This document shows, one piece after another, positions 52,951 to 63,935 of a stretch of DNA of 64,000 bases (its first letter is position 1; every line of letters starts with the position of its first letter). This DNA comes from Lepisosteus oculatus (lineage: Eukaryota; Chordata; Actinopteri; Semionotiformes; Lepisosteidae). The notes beneath the pieces are model-generated. The model ran no database searches, was not told the origin of the DNA, and saw only the letters and a program-made list of their open reading frames with translations. Location: the NCBI RefSeq assembly GCF_040954835.1, contig NC_090718.1:16122532-16186531 (forward strand), read 5' to 3'. The translations under genes and the position numbers were made by a program.

Positions 52951-54190
52951 AACTTTTCTAAAAATTTAAAAAAAGATTACATTGGCATGCCTGTAGCTTT
53001 TTCACGAAACCTCCTTGAGTTACGAAAACACTGGCTGTGTGTACAAAGTACATTGTGACTGTTTTCACAGCCTTCACTGTCATTTTTAAGCCTTTTTTTA
53101 CCACGCTGAATTATTCTTCTGTCCATATCTTTGGAAGGGAAGTGCAGAAAGCCTTCAAACAAATGCATTTTAAAGACCACGACTTGTGAAAGTGTTCACA
53201 GCCTCCAGGTAAAACATCAGTGAGCTAATTCTTTTTTTAAAACCTCTGGTTTTTCATTAATGCCTAATTATGCACTAACTGGAACCTGGGGGGCCGCTGT
53301 GTACACACATTCACAATGTGAGAAATACTGCTCAATACGGCTTTGTGGAAAAATTCCTATATCACCATAGGAAGCAGAACAGCGCAGCCTCCAATTACCA
53401 AGACTGTAAGCACGGGAATTAAGCTTTGTTTGATTTCTGAAACCCTTTATTTATGTCCTGTTTTCATTCAGGTAAGGGTAAACTATATACACAATACTGC
53501 TGACAGCAGGAAAATTCAAATTGTTACTCGGCAGCTTATTAGCAGCTGCACAATGCTGCAAGTAAGTGTTTTATACTTTCCAAGTCATGCTTTGTGTTGT
53601 GAAACTTTTTTTTGAAGATGACACTACAGGTAATACTGGAATAGGGGGTCTTCATGACTCAATAGCATTTACACACCAGACAGCCCCCCTCACCTTATAC
53701 AACCTTGCTTTGGGTTGAGAAACTGTTTTTTTTTTTTTTTTTTTTTAAGAGAACACTGCAGGTAATACACTGGGATGGGGAGTGCTTCCAGTAATTTCTG
53801 GGTTTCCTGTGTCTTATTTCAGTTTCACATTGGTTCTGAAAGTTAACAGTTTTGTAAGACGTACTGCGTTTTGGGAGTATTGAAACTGTTACTTGGCTTT
53901 CTTTGTGAGGGGAGTTATCCTGAGAAAAGATACTTTTCATTACTGTTTTCAAATATAGCTATTATGCTGTGCAGTGTGGGGTAGTGGTTTACTTATCAAT
54001 AGTGCCTGGAATCTAAAACCATTAAAAGGGTTATGAACAACAGGAGGCCATTCACTCAATCTAGCTAATGTAATACTTAATTTTAATCTGAGGACCCTTT
54101 TCTGTTTTTTTTTTTTTTTTTTTTAAGAAGCTCAAGTTAAATGATCAAAAACAGTTGGACAGATGTTGAAGTTGACCCACAACTGGCTAA
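52951..54190. other. No gene seen
   Basis: Poly-T runs at 53,727-53,747 and 54,106-54,124; otherwise featureless. No coding similarity recognised. Confidence 0.35.
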
Positions 54191-54191
54191 A

Positions 54192-54668
54192 TGTCACTGA
54201 AGTCACTAGGGACTTGTGTGGAGGGGGGGGGGGGGAGATTTTAGGACCTTATGCGGTGCTTAGAGAATAGGTGTCCAGAAATCCATAGGATGAAAGACAG
54301 AATACGAGGTCGAATGGGTAGGCTAGGTCGGGTTTCCAGTAGTTAAGTCGGTACGGTGTCCAAATCAAAAAGCTGCGAAACAGAAATGAAGACAAAGCCG
54401 GGGACAGAGCAATCGGATATCCAGTAGTCAGGTCTGTGAGGTATCCAAATCCAAAAGCTGTGAGACAAAAATGAAGACGTTGCTGAAGACAAAACGGGGT
54501 CGGTATCCAGAAGTCAGTTCAGTAAGGTAAGCGCACAAGAGAAAGGCTAAGACATCTCAACAGTGAGCGAGGGTTTAAATGGGAAAGAGGGTGTGAGCAG
54601 TGCTAATTGCTCAACTAGGGTGCAGGTGTTGATGTGGAGAGGTGCACGCGGGAGTGCGGTTCGTGACA
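54192..54668 (-). mobile_element. 3' LTR of Ty3/gypsy copy 1
   Basis: On the minus strand it starts TGTCACGAACCGCACTCC and ends CTTCAGTGACA (termini TGTCAC/GTGACA, 477 bp). The preceding purine run on the minus strand, GAGCGGGGGTGGGTAC (54,669-54,684), is the polypurine tract. A matching fragment at 59,113-59,220 is the end of the 5' LTR. Confidence 0.85.
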
Positions 54669-54719
54669 GTACCCACCCCCGCTCACGGGCGGCTCTGGAT
54701 GCCGTAGACTGACGGAAGA

Positions 54720-56085
54720 TCCTGATGAGGGACTTATCCAGGATGTCCCGTTCTGGAATCCACGATCTGTCCTTGGGACTTTATCCTTCCCAGTCTATTA
54801 GGAACTGGCACTGCCCCCAGTGCCAAGGTGGAAGTGCCATTGATGAGATGGCCGAGGTTGGGGTCTAGAGAGGGGAGACGGTGATAAGGCTTAAAAAGAG
54901 AAACGTGGAAGGTTGGGTGGATTCGAAGGGTAGGGGGGAGAGCAAGACAAAAGCTAACCGGGGTGATCCTGGAAACAACCCAGAAAGGGCCGACAAAATG
55001 GGGTCCCAACTTGACAGAGGGTTGGCGTAATGGAATGTTCTTGGTTGATAACCAGACAAGTTGTCCCCTTTGGAGCCTGGGAAAGGGTCTTCTGTGCTTG
55101 TTTTCCAGAGTTTTAAGAGAAGACGTATATTGACAGATGGAGGGAATATCCGAGTCAGTCGGGGCTGCTATTCAGGAGGAGTGAGGGTTGATACCCCAAG
55201 GAGCAGAGGAAGGGTGAGACGCCGGTGGAGGAGGAGTAGAGGGAGTTATGGGCGTATTCGACCCAAGGTAGCAGAGAGCTCCAGACATCCTGGGATGGGG
55301 AAACGTAAGCTCACAGGTAGGTTAAAAGCTCCTGGCTCAGATGCTCGGTCTGGCCGTTAGCGTCGGGATGATAGCCGGTGGCGAGGGAGTCGGAGGTCCC
55401 TAGAGCCTTGCAGAAAGCTTTCCAAAAGTGGAACGTAAACTGAGGGCCTCTGCCAGAGACTATATCAGTCGGTATGCCGTGGAGTCTGAAGACCTGATGA
55501 ACGAAAACGTCCGCCATCTTCTGGGCAGTGGGTGACGAGGTAAGGGGAACAAACTGGGCGGCTTTGGAAAATCTATCAACAACGACAAGAATGACAGACT
55601 TGCCTTTACTTAACAGGAGATCAGCAAGGAAATCCACGGCGACGTGAGACCAGGGATGCTTGGGGATAGGGAGAGGTTGAAGGAGACCAGCTCTTCTGAG
55701 ACAAGGTGTCTTGATCGTGGCACAAGTGGAACAAGCCTTAACAGTCGGTGACATTGGTCTCGAGGGAGGACCACCAGAAGTGAGAGGAGATGGTGCGTCG
55801 AACCCCCAGATGACCGGCAACGCGAGAGTCATGGCCCCAGCGGAGAATGTCGGAGCAGACCTGGTCAGCAACGAAAAGCTTATCCGGAGGGCACTGGGGG
55901 GGGAGTACGGGCTGGTTGGACAGTGAGCGTCGTACGAGGTTCTCAATGTTGCAGCGGATGGCGTCAATCTTATGAGGAGGGATAATGGGTTTAAGGGGTT
56001 TCTCAGTCAGGAAGATCATGCAGGTAGGAAAGGGCGTCAGCCTTGACATTCTAAGAGCCAGCAGTGTAAGTGATGAGAGAGTCAA
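54720..56085 (-). pseudogene. Ty3/gypsy integrase, copy 1, inactive
   Basis: From N to C terminus: a zinc-binding part with GHLGVRRTISSHFWW and CSTCAT (HHCC type); a catalytic core with HVAVDFLADL, RFSKAAQFVPLTS and IVSGRGPQFTF; and a C-terminal part with GPHFVGPFWVV and IHPTFHVSLFKP, which links integrase to the LTR in this family. The second catalytic Asp is missing (IVSGRG in place of the usual D-R-G), while the first Asp and the Glu (NGQTEH) are present. At least three frame changes split the gene. Integrase normally inserts element cDNA; this copy cannot. Confidence 0.88.
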
Positions 56086-57415
56086 ATTGAGTGAAGAACA
56101 GGGACCACCAGGCTTGTCGGGGATTGAGTCGCCTTGCCAACTGGAGGTAGGTCAGATTCTTGTGATGGGTGAGGATGGTGAAGGGATGCAGGGCCCCCTC
56201 CAGCCAGTGTCTCCACTCTTCGAGAGCGAGTTTAATGGAGAGTAGCTCCCTGTCACCCAGAGAATTCATCTCGGTGGGAGACAATCTTCGGGAGAAAGGC
56301 ACAGTGGTGAAGAGCGCCCCTGTCCCCATGACGTTGGGACAGGATAGCTCCGACTCTGTGAGAGGAGGCATCAACTTCCAGGACAAAAGGCAGAGAGGGG
56401 TCAGGGTGGTGGAGGAGTGGAGCAGAGGTGAAAAGGTGATGAAAGGTGCTTCAAGAGTTCATTTTGCCATGCTTGGAGCCCTTGCGGTCAAGGAGGTAAT
56501 GGGGGATGCGACAGAACTGAAGTGGCATTAAAAATTGGCAAAACCCAGGAAGTGCTGAATCTGCTTCAAGTTCTTGGGGGTGGGCCAGTCCCTTATGGCC
56601 CTTCTTGGCAGGGTCCATCTGAACACCAAGTGGAGAAATGTCACCTAGGAATTGCACCCTAGACACATGAAAAAGGCAGTTCTCCAACTTGCCAAATAAC
56701 TTGTCCTCAATGAGGCGACCAGGGACCTCCCGGACATGGGTTGTGTGTTCGTGAAGGGTGCTGGAGAAGACCAAGATATCATCCAGGTAGACCAGGACAT
56801 ACCGATTTAATAATATCCCGAAAAATGTCATTTGTGAAATTCTGAAAAACAGCCGAAGCGTTGGTGAGACCTAAAGGCATGATATGGTTTTCGTAGTGGC
56901 CGTGAGTGGTAATGAAAGCCGTCTTGCATTCGTTGCCCTCGCAGATGCGGATGAAAGTTGTAGGCACTATGTAGGTCAAATTTTGAGAAGATGGTGGCGG
57001 CCCGGACAGATTCTTTGGCTGCGGGGATAAGAGGCAGATGGTAATGGTTCTGTACGGTAATTGCATTAAGCCTGCGGTAATCCACACATGGTCTTAAGGA
57101 GCCATCCTTTTTACCAACAAAAAACTTGCACAGGCAGGGGAGGCGGAGGGGTGACTAAATTCTGATTTCAGAGAGTCCTGGATGTAGGTTTCTAAGACCT
57201 TGGATTCCTGTACTGAGAGAGGGTAGATGCATCCACTGGGAAGTAAGGTACCTGGATTTTGATTGACTGGGCAGTTGTAAAGGTGATGTGGGGTGAGAGA
57301 CAGTGCTTTCTGTTTACAAACTGCCAGATGAAGATTGGCGTAAGCAGGGGGTATAGTGGATGGGATATCTTGAGAGATGAGGGTGATGTGGAGTTTCTGG
57401 GGAAGTTGACAACAA
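56051..57415 (-). pseudogene. Ty3/gypsy reverse transcriptase and RNase H, copy 1, broken
   Basis: RT is recognisable by [15 protein letters not shown] (56,990-57,085), [11 protein letters not shown] and the active-site box [14 protein letters not shown] (near 56,790). RNase H follows with [20 protein letters not shown] (about 56,200-56,260). The YLDD box is intact, but the RNase H box reads ILTHHKNL where the family has Asp before HKNL. RT is split by frameshifts into pieces ending near 57,085, 56,831 and 56,451. A solo LTR at 57,421 cuts the element just upstream, between protease and RT. Confidence 0.88.
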
Positions 57416-57420
57416 TGGGT

Positions 57421-57927
57421 TGTCACGCCCCACACTGTACCTCAAACGCCGTTCTGTCCCTGTCACACCCCACACTTTCCCTCGCAAATGACGTTACATT
57501 CTGGGAAAATCTGCTTCACAATCTCATCCCTGATTGAACCCATCACATTCTCACATGCATCAGATTCCTCAAATTCTCACTCCCTAAGCAATCATCCAAT
57601 CACACCCCTTTCCTTTCAGTATTTAAACTCCCCTCACACACCTTCCCACGCTCACTACTGAGAAGCCTCTCGCAGTATTCTCCAGTGTGTTTCCTAGCCT
57701 TTTGACTGATCTCCCGTTAGAATCTTCTGCTTCCGCCTCTTGACCTCGCCTTCTGGATTTTGACTTTTGGATTGTTTTTGGATATCTCTCGTTACCAAAC
57801 CCTTTGCCTCCCTAATCGACCCAGCCTTTGGATTTCGTCTTTCGGATCGTCCCTTTGCTACTCTGTGTTCTGTGGAATTCCGGTCAAGCATAAGGATCCT
57901 CCTATACTACCTATAGGTTCCCTGACA
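57421..57927 (+). mobile_element. Solo LTR nested in gypsy copy 1
   Basis: It starts TGTCACGCCCCACACTGT and ends GGTTCCCTGACA (507 bp, TG...CA). It is flanked by TGGGT at 57,416-57,420 and 57,928-57,932, a 5-bp target duplication. TTTCAGTATTTAAACTCCC near 57,615 is a likely TATA region, which sets plus orientation. It differs from the other LTR families in the window. The gypsy copy 1 sequence resumes without loss across it. Confidence 0.9.
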
Positions 57928-57932
57928 TGGGT

Positions 57933-58420
57933 AATGCAGCGAGGGCTCCAGGCAGTGATATCATGGCAAGCCAGGAAATACGAGGATTGTGTACTTGCAA
58001 CCAGGGAAAACCAAGATTAAGTGGAAGAGATGGGGAATGGATGAGGAGGAGCTGGATCTGTTCTTGGTGAGTAATACCAATATGCAGAGAGAGGGGGATC
58101 GTATGCCATTCCACCAATCCCGGAGAGAGGGAGGAGCTGTCGATGGACTGTATGTGGATGAGAGGGGAGACTGACAGCAGGGGAATCCTTAGAGGTGGCG
58201 AGACTGGAGTCTAGAAAGTTGCCCACAGCACCTGAATCAACAAAAGCCAAGATGGGTTCCCGAGAACTGCCCCAGGAAAGAGTAGCACGGAGGGAGAGCC
58301 CGGATGTGGAAGGACTGAGAGAATGGATACTGACCTTAGCAGGGGGATGGGTGGTGCGAAAGGGTTGGACTAGAGAGGAGGCTCTGAGGTGATCGGGGCC
58401 CCACAATAAAGATAGCATCC
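57933..58420 (-). pseudogene. Ty3/gypsy aspartic protease, copy 1
   Basis: The minus-strand piece at 58,017-58,418 contains REPILAFVDSGAVGNFLDSS, the retropepsin-type active site with catalytic Asp in D-S-G. The downstream part, in another frame (57,911-58,117), reads LSLHIGITHQEQIQ and LNLGFPWLQVHNP, the usual end of this protease before the RT linker. A frameshift separates the two. It processes the Gag-Pol polyprotein in working relatives. Confidence 0.8.
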
Positions 58421-58443
58421 CTCAGAGTCGGCGGCTCTGTTCT

Positions 58444-59095
58444 TCAGGAATAAGACCGAAGGGGGAGTAGCCAGAGTAGGAACGGGAGGGGTTTGGCTAG
58501 AGCCCTACGTTGCTGCAGGTGGACGTCTAACTCTACGACCAGCGAAACAAAGCTCTCCAGCGTGGGACGGACCCCGGCGGAATTGATGAATGAGGGCCTC
58601 CTGATTCCAAGCAAGCTGGGAGGCCAGAACCCGAAAGTCTGTGATGTATTTCTGGAGAGGCTTTGCATCTTGCGATAGGACTGAAAGGCGAGAGGTGGCG
58701 AAATAGGATTGGGACTGTCTGAAGTTGGTCAACAGTGCCTGAAACTGTGAGATCTTGGCTTCCGGAGCATTCCTGGTGAGGAGCTCATTCCAGGGCCCGG
58801 CCAGAGAGGTAGGCTACCATAAAATCAATCCTTTCTTTATCTGTAGGAAAGCAGTTTGGATGGAGATTATAAGCCACCCAGCACTGCATCAGGTAAACCT
58901 GGCATGTTCGGATTGCCATCGAATCGGTCCAGGGTGGGAGGAGGCATGGGGTTCCGGGGTGGGTGGGAAATGACAGGCTGGGGGGCAGACCCGGAGACAA
59001 AGTTAACTAATTGTTGAACGTTAGAGCTGAGCTGGTCCAGTGCCCGAGTACTTTGCCAGCAGCGCTGAAGGAAAATTAGAGCCTGCGGGGTCCAT
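58444..59095 (-). pseudogene. Ty3/gypsy gag, copy 1
   Basis: The minus-strand ATG at 59,095-59,093 begins Met-Asp-Pro-Ala-Gly, the usual start in this group, 17 nt after the end of the 5' LTR remnant. Later pieces read PTDKERIDFMVAYLSGRALE (58,785-58,860) and LQKYITDFRVLASQLAWNQE (58,590-58,680), matching the capsid-like part. Stops and frame changes are frequent. No clear CCHC knuckle is visible. Confidence 0.75.
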
Positions 59096-59112
59096 CTTAA
59101 GGCTCACTGTTC

Positions 59113-59220
59113 TGTCACTGAAGTCACTAGGGACTTGCTGTAAAAAGGTGTTAGGACCCTATGCGGTGCTGAGAGAATAGGTGTCCAGAAATCCAAAGGG
59201 TGAAAGACGGAATACGAGGT
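59113..59220 (-). mobile_element. Remnant of the 5' LTR of gypsy copy 1
   Basis: The 108 bp from TGTCACTGAAGTCACTAGGG match the distal part of the 3' LTR at 54,192 (minus the poly-G expansion there). Similarity stops exactly at AATACGAGGT (59,220), after which integrase of another gypsy copy begins. Confidence 0.8.
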
Positions 59221-59690
59221 GAAGACCTGAAGGACGAAGATGTCAGCCATTTCCTGAGCAGTAGGTAACGAGGTAAGGTGCACAAAGTGGGCGGCTTTGG
59301 AGAATCTATTGACGATGACCATAATGACAGACTTGCCTTGACTTGGGGGAAGGTCAGTAATGAAGTCCATGGAGACGTGTGACCTGGGACTAGGGAGGGG
59401 TTGAAGGAGACTGGCTCTCTTGAGGCGAGGAGTCTTGGCGATGGCGCAGGTCGGACCAGCTTTAATATAGTCGGCCACATTGGTCTTGAGAGAGAGGTGT
59501 GATGAGATGTCTGGTGAATTGAGAGTCATGAAAAAAAAGTTTATCCGGGGGGCACTGGGGTGGTACAGGCTGGCTGGAGAGAGAGCGGCGCACAAGGTCC
59601 TCAATGTCACAGCGGATAGCGGAAATGATCTTATTGGAGGGAACAATGGGTTCAGGGGAATTCTCAGAATCAGGGGGGTTGTGCAGGCAG
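59221..59690 (-). pseudogene. Ty3/gypsy integrase, copy 2, truncated
   Basis: The minus strand encodes a zinc-binding part with PTCAIAKTPRLKRASLLQP and a core with HVSMDFITDLPPSQGKSV and RFSKAAHFVHLTSLPTAQEM. It ends at the LTR junction before the second catalytic Asp, so half the core and the C-terminal domain are lost. It is closely related to copy 1 but less decayed in its N-terminal half. Confidence 0.85.
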
Positions 59691-59714
59691 GATAGGGCGT
59701 CTGCCTCGATATTC

Positions 59715-60899
59715 TTAGAGCCGGGTGTATAGGTAATGAAGAATTTGAATCGGGTGAAGAATAGAGACCATCAAGCTTGATGGGGGGTTAAGTTGCCTTG
59801 CTGACTGGAGGTAAGCCAGGTTCTTGTGGTCAGTAAGGATGGTCAAGGGGTGCATAGCCCCCTCCAGCCAGTGTCTCCACTCTTCTAGAGCGAGTTTGAT
59901 GGAGAGTGGTTCCCTGTCACCCAAGTCATAATTCATTTTGGCAGGAGACAGTCTCTGAGAGAAAAAGGCACAGGGATGCAGAATGCCCCTGTCCCCATGG
60001 CACTGGGATAGGATGACGCCAATTCTGTGTGCCGAGGCATCCACTTGCAAGACAAAAGGTTGAGAGGGTCAGGGTGGTGGAGCAGAGGTAAAAAGGTACT
60101 TCAAGCGGAGAAAAGCATAGTCAGCTTCAGGAGTCCACTTACCCTGACTGGGACCCTTGCGAATCAAGGAGGTAATGGGCTCAGTGACAGAACTGAAGTC
60201 CCTGATGAAGCGATGATCAAAGTTGGTGAATCCCTGGAACTGTTGAATCTGCTTCAAGTTCCTAGGGGTGGGCCAGTCCTTGATGGCTTCTGTCTTGGCA
60301 GGGTCCATCTTGATACCAAGTGGAGAAATAATGTAGCCTATAAATTGTACCTTGGAGATGTGAAAAAGGCATTTCTCTGCGTTTGCATACAGTTTGTTGT
60401 CGATGAGGCGATGGAGGACCTCCTGGATGCAAGTGATGTGTTCCTGAAGAGAGCTGGAGAAGATCAAGATGTAGACCAGAACAAACTGATTGATAATGTC
60501 CCTGAAGATGTAGTTTATAAAATTCTGGAAGACCGCAGGAGCATTCGCGAGGCCGAACGGCATGACTTGATATTCATAGTGACCGTGGGTGGTAATGAAA
60601 ACAGTTTTCCATTTGTTGCCCTTGCGGATGCGAATGAGGTTGTAGGCACCACGTAGATGGAGTTTAGAGAAGATGGTGGCACCCCTGATGGCTTCTATGG
60701 CTGCAGAGATAAGGGGCAGAGGGTAGTGATTCTTGATTGTAATGGCATTAAGGCTGCGGTAATCAATGCATGGTCTTAAAGAGCTGTCTTTCCTTCTGAC
60801 GGGAAAAAAAAAACTCGCACATGCAGGGGATGAGGAGGGGCGACTTGAGCGAGTCCTGTATGTAGCTTTAAAAAAAAAACAAACAAAAAAAACCTGCAA
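59715..60899 (-). pseudogene. Ty3/gypsy reverse transcriptase and RNase H, copy 2, with active-site losses
   Basis: One long frame (60,069-60,899) covers most of RT: CIDYRSLNAITIKNHYPLPL, HGHYEYQVMPFGLANAPAVF and SPLGIKMDPAKTEAIKDWP. Two defects hit the active site. The first Asp is His (IFSKLHLRGAYN), and the YLDD box is absent (VLVYILIFSS, about two to three residues deleted in frame). RNase H (59,715-60,050) keeps [11 protein letters not shown] and [14 protein letters not shown]. The RT N terminus breaks off near 60,870 at an A-rich tract. The enzyme would be inactive although the frame is open. Confidence 0.88.
60868..60896. repeat. A-rich tract at the end of gypsy copy 2
   Basis: TTTAAAAAAAAAACAAACAA and more A follow the point where gypsy similarity ends. 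It could mark a break repaired with A-rich filler or a secondary insertion. Confidence 0.6.
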
Positions 60900-61770
60900 T
60901 GGTGGCTGTAGGTGTTACACTCTCCTCCACTTAATTCAATGTCCTCAGCGTAGGGCTATCCCATCCTGCAATGTTGTGCTCTTGGACTCCTGTGGGTTTG
61001 CGCCCTACACCCTGTGGTACTGCTGTGTTCATACAGTGTGAACATGTGATATTTAGAAATGTAAAAGATGTCAATATAATGCTATTAAGATTTGCTCTTT
61101 TAGTTTTGAAAAGAAATGTTTATTTGTTTAAAAAAACTCATAGCAATTGCACCCAATCTCACACTTATTTAAGTCAGTTATTTAAGACATCCACTACAGA
61201 TGGTGACAGCACAGTGGTGAAACAGTTGTACACATCAATAGAAAGTCTTTTAGTACTGTTTGTGCTACAGTACTTGAACTTTATTATTGTTCTTATTTTT
61301 TTATGTTTCCATATTATATTCCCTATTCATTCAATTCTAAAAGTATGCTTTTCTGTTTGTTTCTGTTGTGTTTGTATGTGTGATTTCTACATTTGTAATG
61401 GCATATGATTTTGTGCATGTAGAAGAGGCCTTATTATGAGTAAATTTAGAAGTTTTTTGTCAGTGTTTCAACTTTTGAATGTGTCTGGATGGAATGGAGG
61501 AGTGTTTAAAGTTGGAGTTTAAAAGCAATTAAATTTGTGGTCGATGAAATAAATGTGATCTTTTATTGTTTTGAGAAAGTTTGTGGGAAATTACTTTGTC
61601 TCCTTTTTTTAACTTTAAAGAACTTGAATATGTTTGAAAAGTTGTTTTGTAGTGTGATGGACAGTGTTCTCAATTGTAAATTGTATTTTCAAAACTTTGT
61701 AATGCAAGATTTTTTGAAGTTGTGTAATGCTCAATGTCTGGTGTATTGTCACTTTGTTGTAGTTTTAGCA
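60900..61770. other. No gene seen; start of T-rich repeat region
   Basis: No coding similarity. A 145-codon plus frame (60,971-61,408) is Phe/Cys/Ile-rich from T-rich sequence and is not supported. Confidence 0.35.
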
Positions 61771-61779
61771 TTGTAATTT

Positions 61780-61807
61780 GAGCACAATAAAGTTGCTGGG
61801 TGTGCTC
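61780..61807 (+). ncRNA. Recurrent GAGCACA...TGTGCTC hairpin, copy 1
   Basis: GAGCACA (61,780-61,786) pairs with TGTGCTC (61,801-61,807) around the 14-nt loop ATAAAGTTGCTGGG. The loop start gives AATAAA across the boundary, with GT-rich text after it, so it may also be a poly(A) signal. Copies lie at 63.37 and 63.94 kb. Confidence 0.4.
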
Positions 61808-61969
61808 TTTCAGGGTATTAGTGATTGAAAAGATGTGGGTATGTTTTGTTGTACAATATTGTATGAAGTTGTAGTGTTTGGTGATGTTGTTAAATGATAT
61901 GGGATGTTTATCCAAGGTTGTTTAATTGAAATTGAAGAAGTTTGATAAATGGCAATGTTTAACATCCTT

Positions 61970-62000
61970 TCAGGGATTGAAGAGGCAGGTGGTAAGTAGC
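61970..62000 (+). other. Recurrent short exon-like piece, copy 1
   Basis: An acceptor-like CATCCTTTCAG precedes GGATTGAAGAGGCAGGTG, which is followed by donor-like GTAAGTAG. Related pieces lie at 62.57 and 63.60 kb. Confidence 0.4.
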
Positions 62001-62564
62001 TGTTTGTAAATTCACATTTTTGTTTGAATGGAAACCTGAAAGAGGTTCTTTGTTCACAGGCTACAGTATAATAATGAACTATTTTATATATCCAATGGAG
62101 TAATGTTTTTATCTACCTTTTAAGCACTTTGATATTTAATGCTGTCATACAATATGAAGTTTAGTATTTTTTTTTACTGGTAAAATGTGCAGATGTGAGG
62201 TGGTGTCTGTCTTCCAAGAGGGATGTTTTTGGTCATTGCTGTGGACTGTAAAATTGGAATGGAATCTGCTATTTGTGTGCATGTTGATGAGGTGATGGTA
62301 GTTCTTTGAGGGGATCTTTTTTGTGTGCTAGAGGTTTAATTTTGAGTTGGTTGAAGCTAAAGCTGTAAATTGTGGTAGATTAAAAAAGTTTGTTTTGAGT
62401 GAGTTTATGTAAGAAACAGTGTTAAAATGTGTTGGATTGGAAAGAAGTTTATTTTTCCAAAAGTGTTTTGTAGTGTAATGGACCATGTTTTTCATTGTAT
62501 ATATTTGTAATACAAGAAATCTGACATGGTTGGAAACTCATCAACTGTCCATTTCAAGGTCCAT

Positions 62565-62600
62565 CTACCTTTCTGGGATTGAAGAGGAATTGGGTGAGTA
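62565..62600 (+). other. Recurrent short exon-like piece, copy 2
   Basis: CTACCTTTCTG then GGATTGAAGAGGAATTGG and donor-like GTGAGTACG. The acceptor AG has become TG. Confidence 0.35.
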
Positions 62601-63364
62601 CGTTTTTTGTGGGTGTTCTTGTAGTTGGGGTGTGGATTCATTTGCAGATTGCAGGTGTGTGTTTCTTGTTTCACTATTTAAGTTTGGGTAGTTGTTTGGA
62701 GTAATTGTAAGTAGAGCCTTGCATGTATTTGGCTATGTTTAAGTGTGAATAGTCTGGTTGGGTTTTGTATTGCAATGTTACTTTGGAAATTTGTATTTCT
62801 AATGCTTTGAAGTTAGGGTTAGTTTTGGGGGAGGGATTTTTTGAAATGTTGTATTTTATTTGGATGTTTAATGTAAATGAATCTGAAAGTTTTCTTTTGT
62901 TTTTCTACTTGGGTCATTTTGTTGGTGGTGGTGGGCAGATGTTTGTTTCATTGGGTACCTGTATATGTGCATGGAGTGTGGTGCAGATGAGGGAGGTGGT
63001 GTCTGTTTTCCAGGTGTGATGTATTTTTATTTCCTGACTTGGAACTGAAGATGAAAATGGAGTACATCTTGAAGAGGCCTCATCAGGAGCAGTGTTTGAG
63101 TGGATATTTTTCTGTTGCAAGTGTTTCAACTTGAGAGTTTCTACAAGCAAGTCAAGTTTCTGGATGGAGTTGAGGAGCCTGTCTGAAGTAGTGATGGACT
63201 TTTAAAAGTTGTGGTATGTTAAGTGAATATGTTCTGTGTATTGTTTGGAGTAAGGAGCTTAATTGTGATGGAAACAAATGGATGGTAGATTGTTTTGTAT
63301 TGTGAAGGATGTTCACTGCATGTTATGTTGTCAATTTTCATGATGTGGTTTAGTATTGTCATTT

Positions 63365-63392
63365 GAGCACAATAAAGTTTCTGGGGGTGCTC
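63365..63392 (+). ncRNA. Recurrent hairpin, copy 2
   Basis: GAGCAC (63,365-63,370) pairs with GTGCTC (63,387-63,392). The loop contains AATAAAGTTTCTGGGG. Flanks GGTTTAGTATTGTCATTT and GATGACTG are shared with copy 3. Confidence 0.4.
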
Positions 63393-63589
63393 TTTGAGGA
63401 TTTGTATGATGACTGAAAAAATTTGGATATGTTTGTTATACAATCTTGTTTTAAGCTGTGTTATATTTTTGTGCTTTGGGAAGGTATCCTTTGTGTGTTT
63501 TTTTTTCCAAATGAGCTAGAATGCAAGTTGTTTTAAAGAACAGTGTGTGATTGTTTTTTTTAACATGATGTAAATTGTAATGTCTAACA

Positions 63590-63620
63590 CTTTCATAGTT
63601 TGAAGAGGCAGGTGGTAAGT
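63590..63620 (+). other. Recurrent short exon-like piece, copy 3
   Basis: TTTCATAGTTTGAAGAGGCA then GGTG and donor-like GTAAGTACC. It matches copy 1 in TTGAAGAGGCAGGTGGTAAG. Confidence 0.4.
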
Positions 63621-63935
63621 ACCTATTTTTGTGTGTGGGGGGTTAGGGATAGGGTTTATCTCAGTAGATCTGGCTTGTTAGTTTGTTATGGGTTAACTTT
63701 GCTTCTAACCTTAGAACAATATGGCCATGTTCTGTCTTGTTTTGAGTAAGTGAATGTGGGATCATTTAGCATGTAATGTGGTGTTTTTCTATGGTTGTAA
63801 GGAATTTGATTATGATGGTGAAAAGGTTTGTCAATCTTTTTGTATGAAGAATAACTAAACTTGTTTTTAAGGTATTTTAAATTGTTTAGGGCTCAATGTT
63901 ATGTTGCCAATTTTTATGAAGTTTAGTATTGTAAT

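Noticed and set aside
63393..63420. C/D-box snoRNA suggested by TGATGACTGA
   Set aside because: The C-like and D-like boxes overlap rather than lying 60-90 nt apart, and there is no terminal stem.
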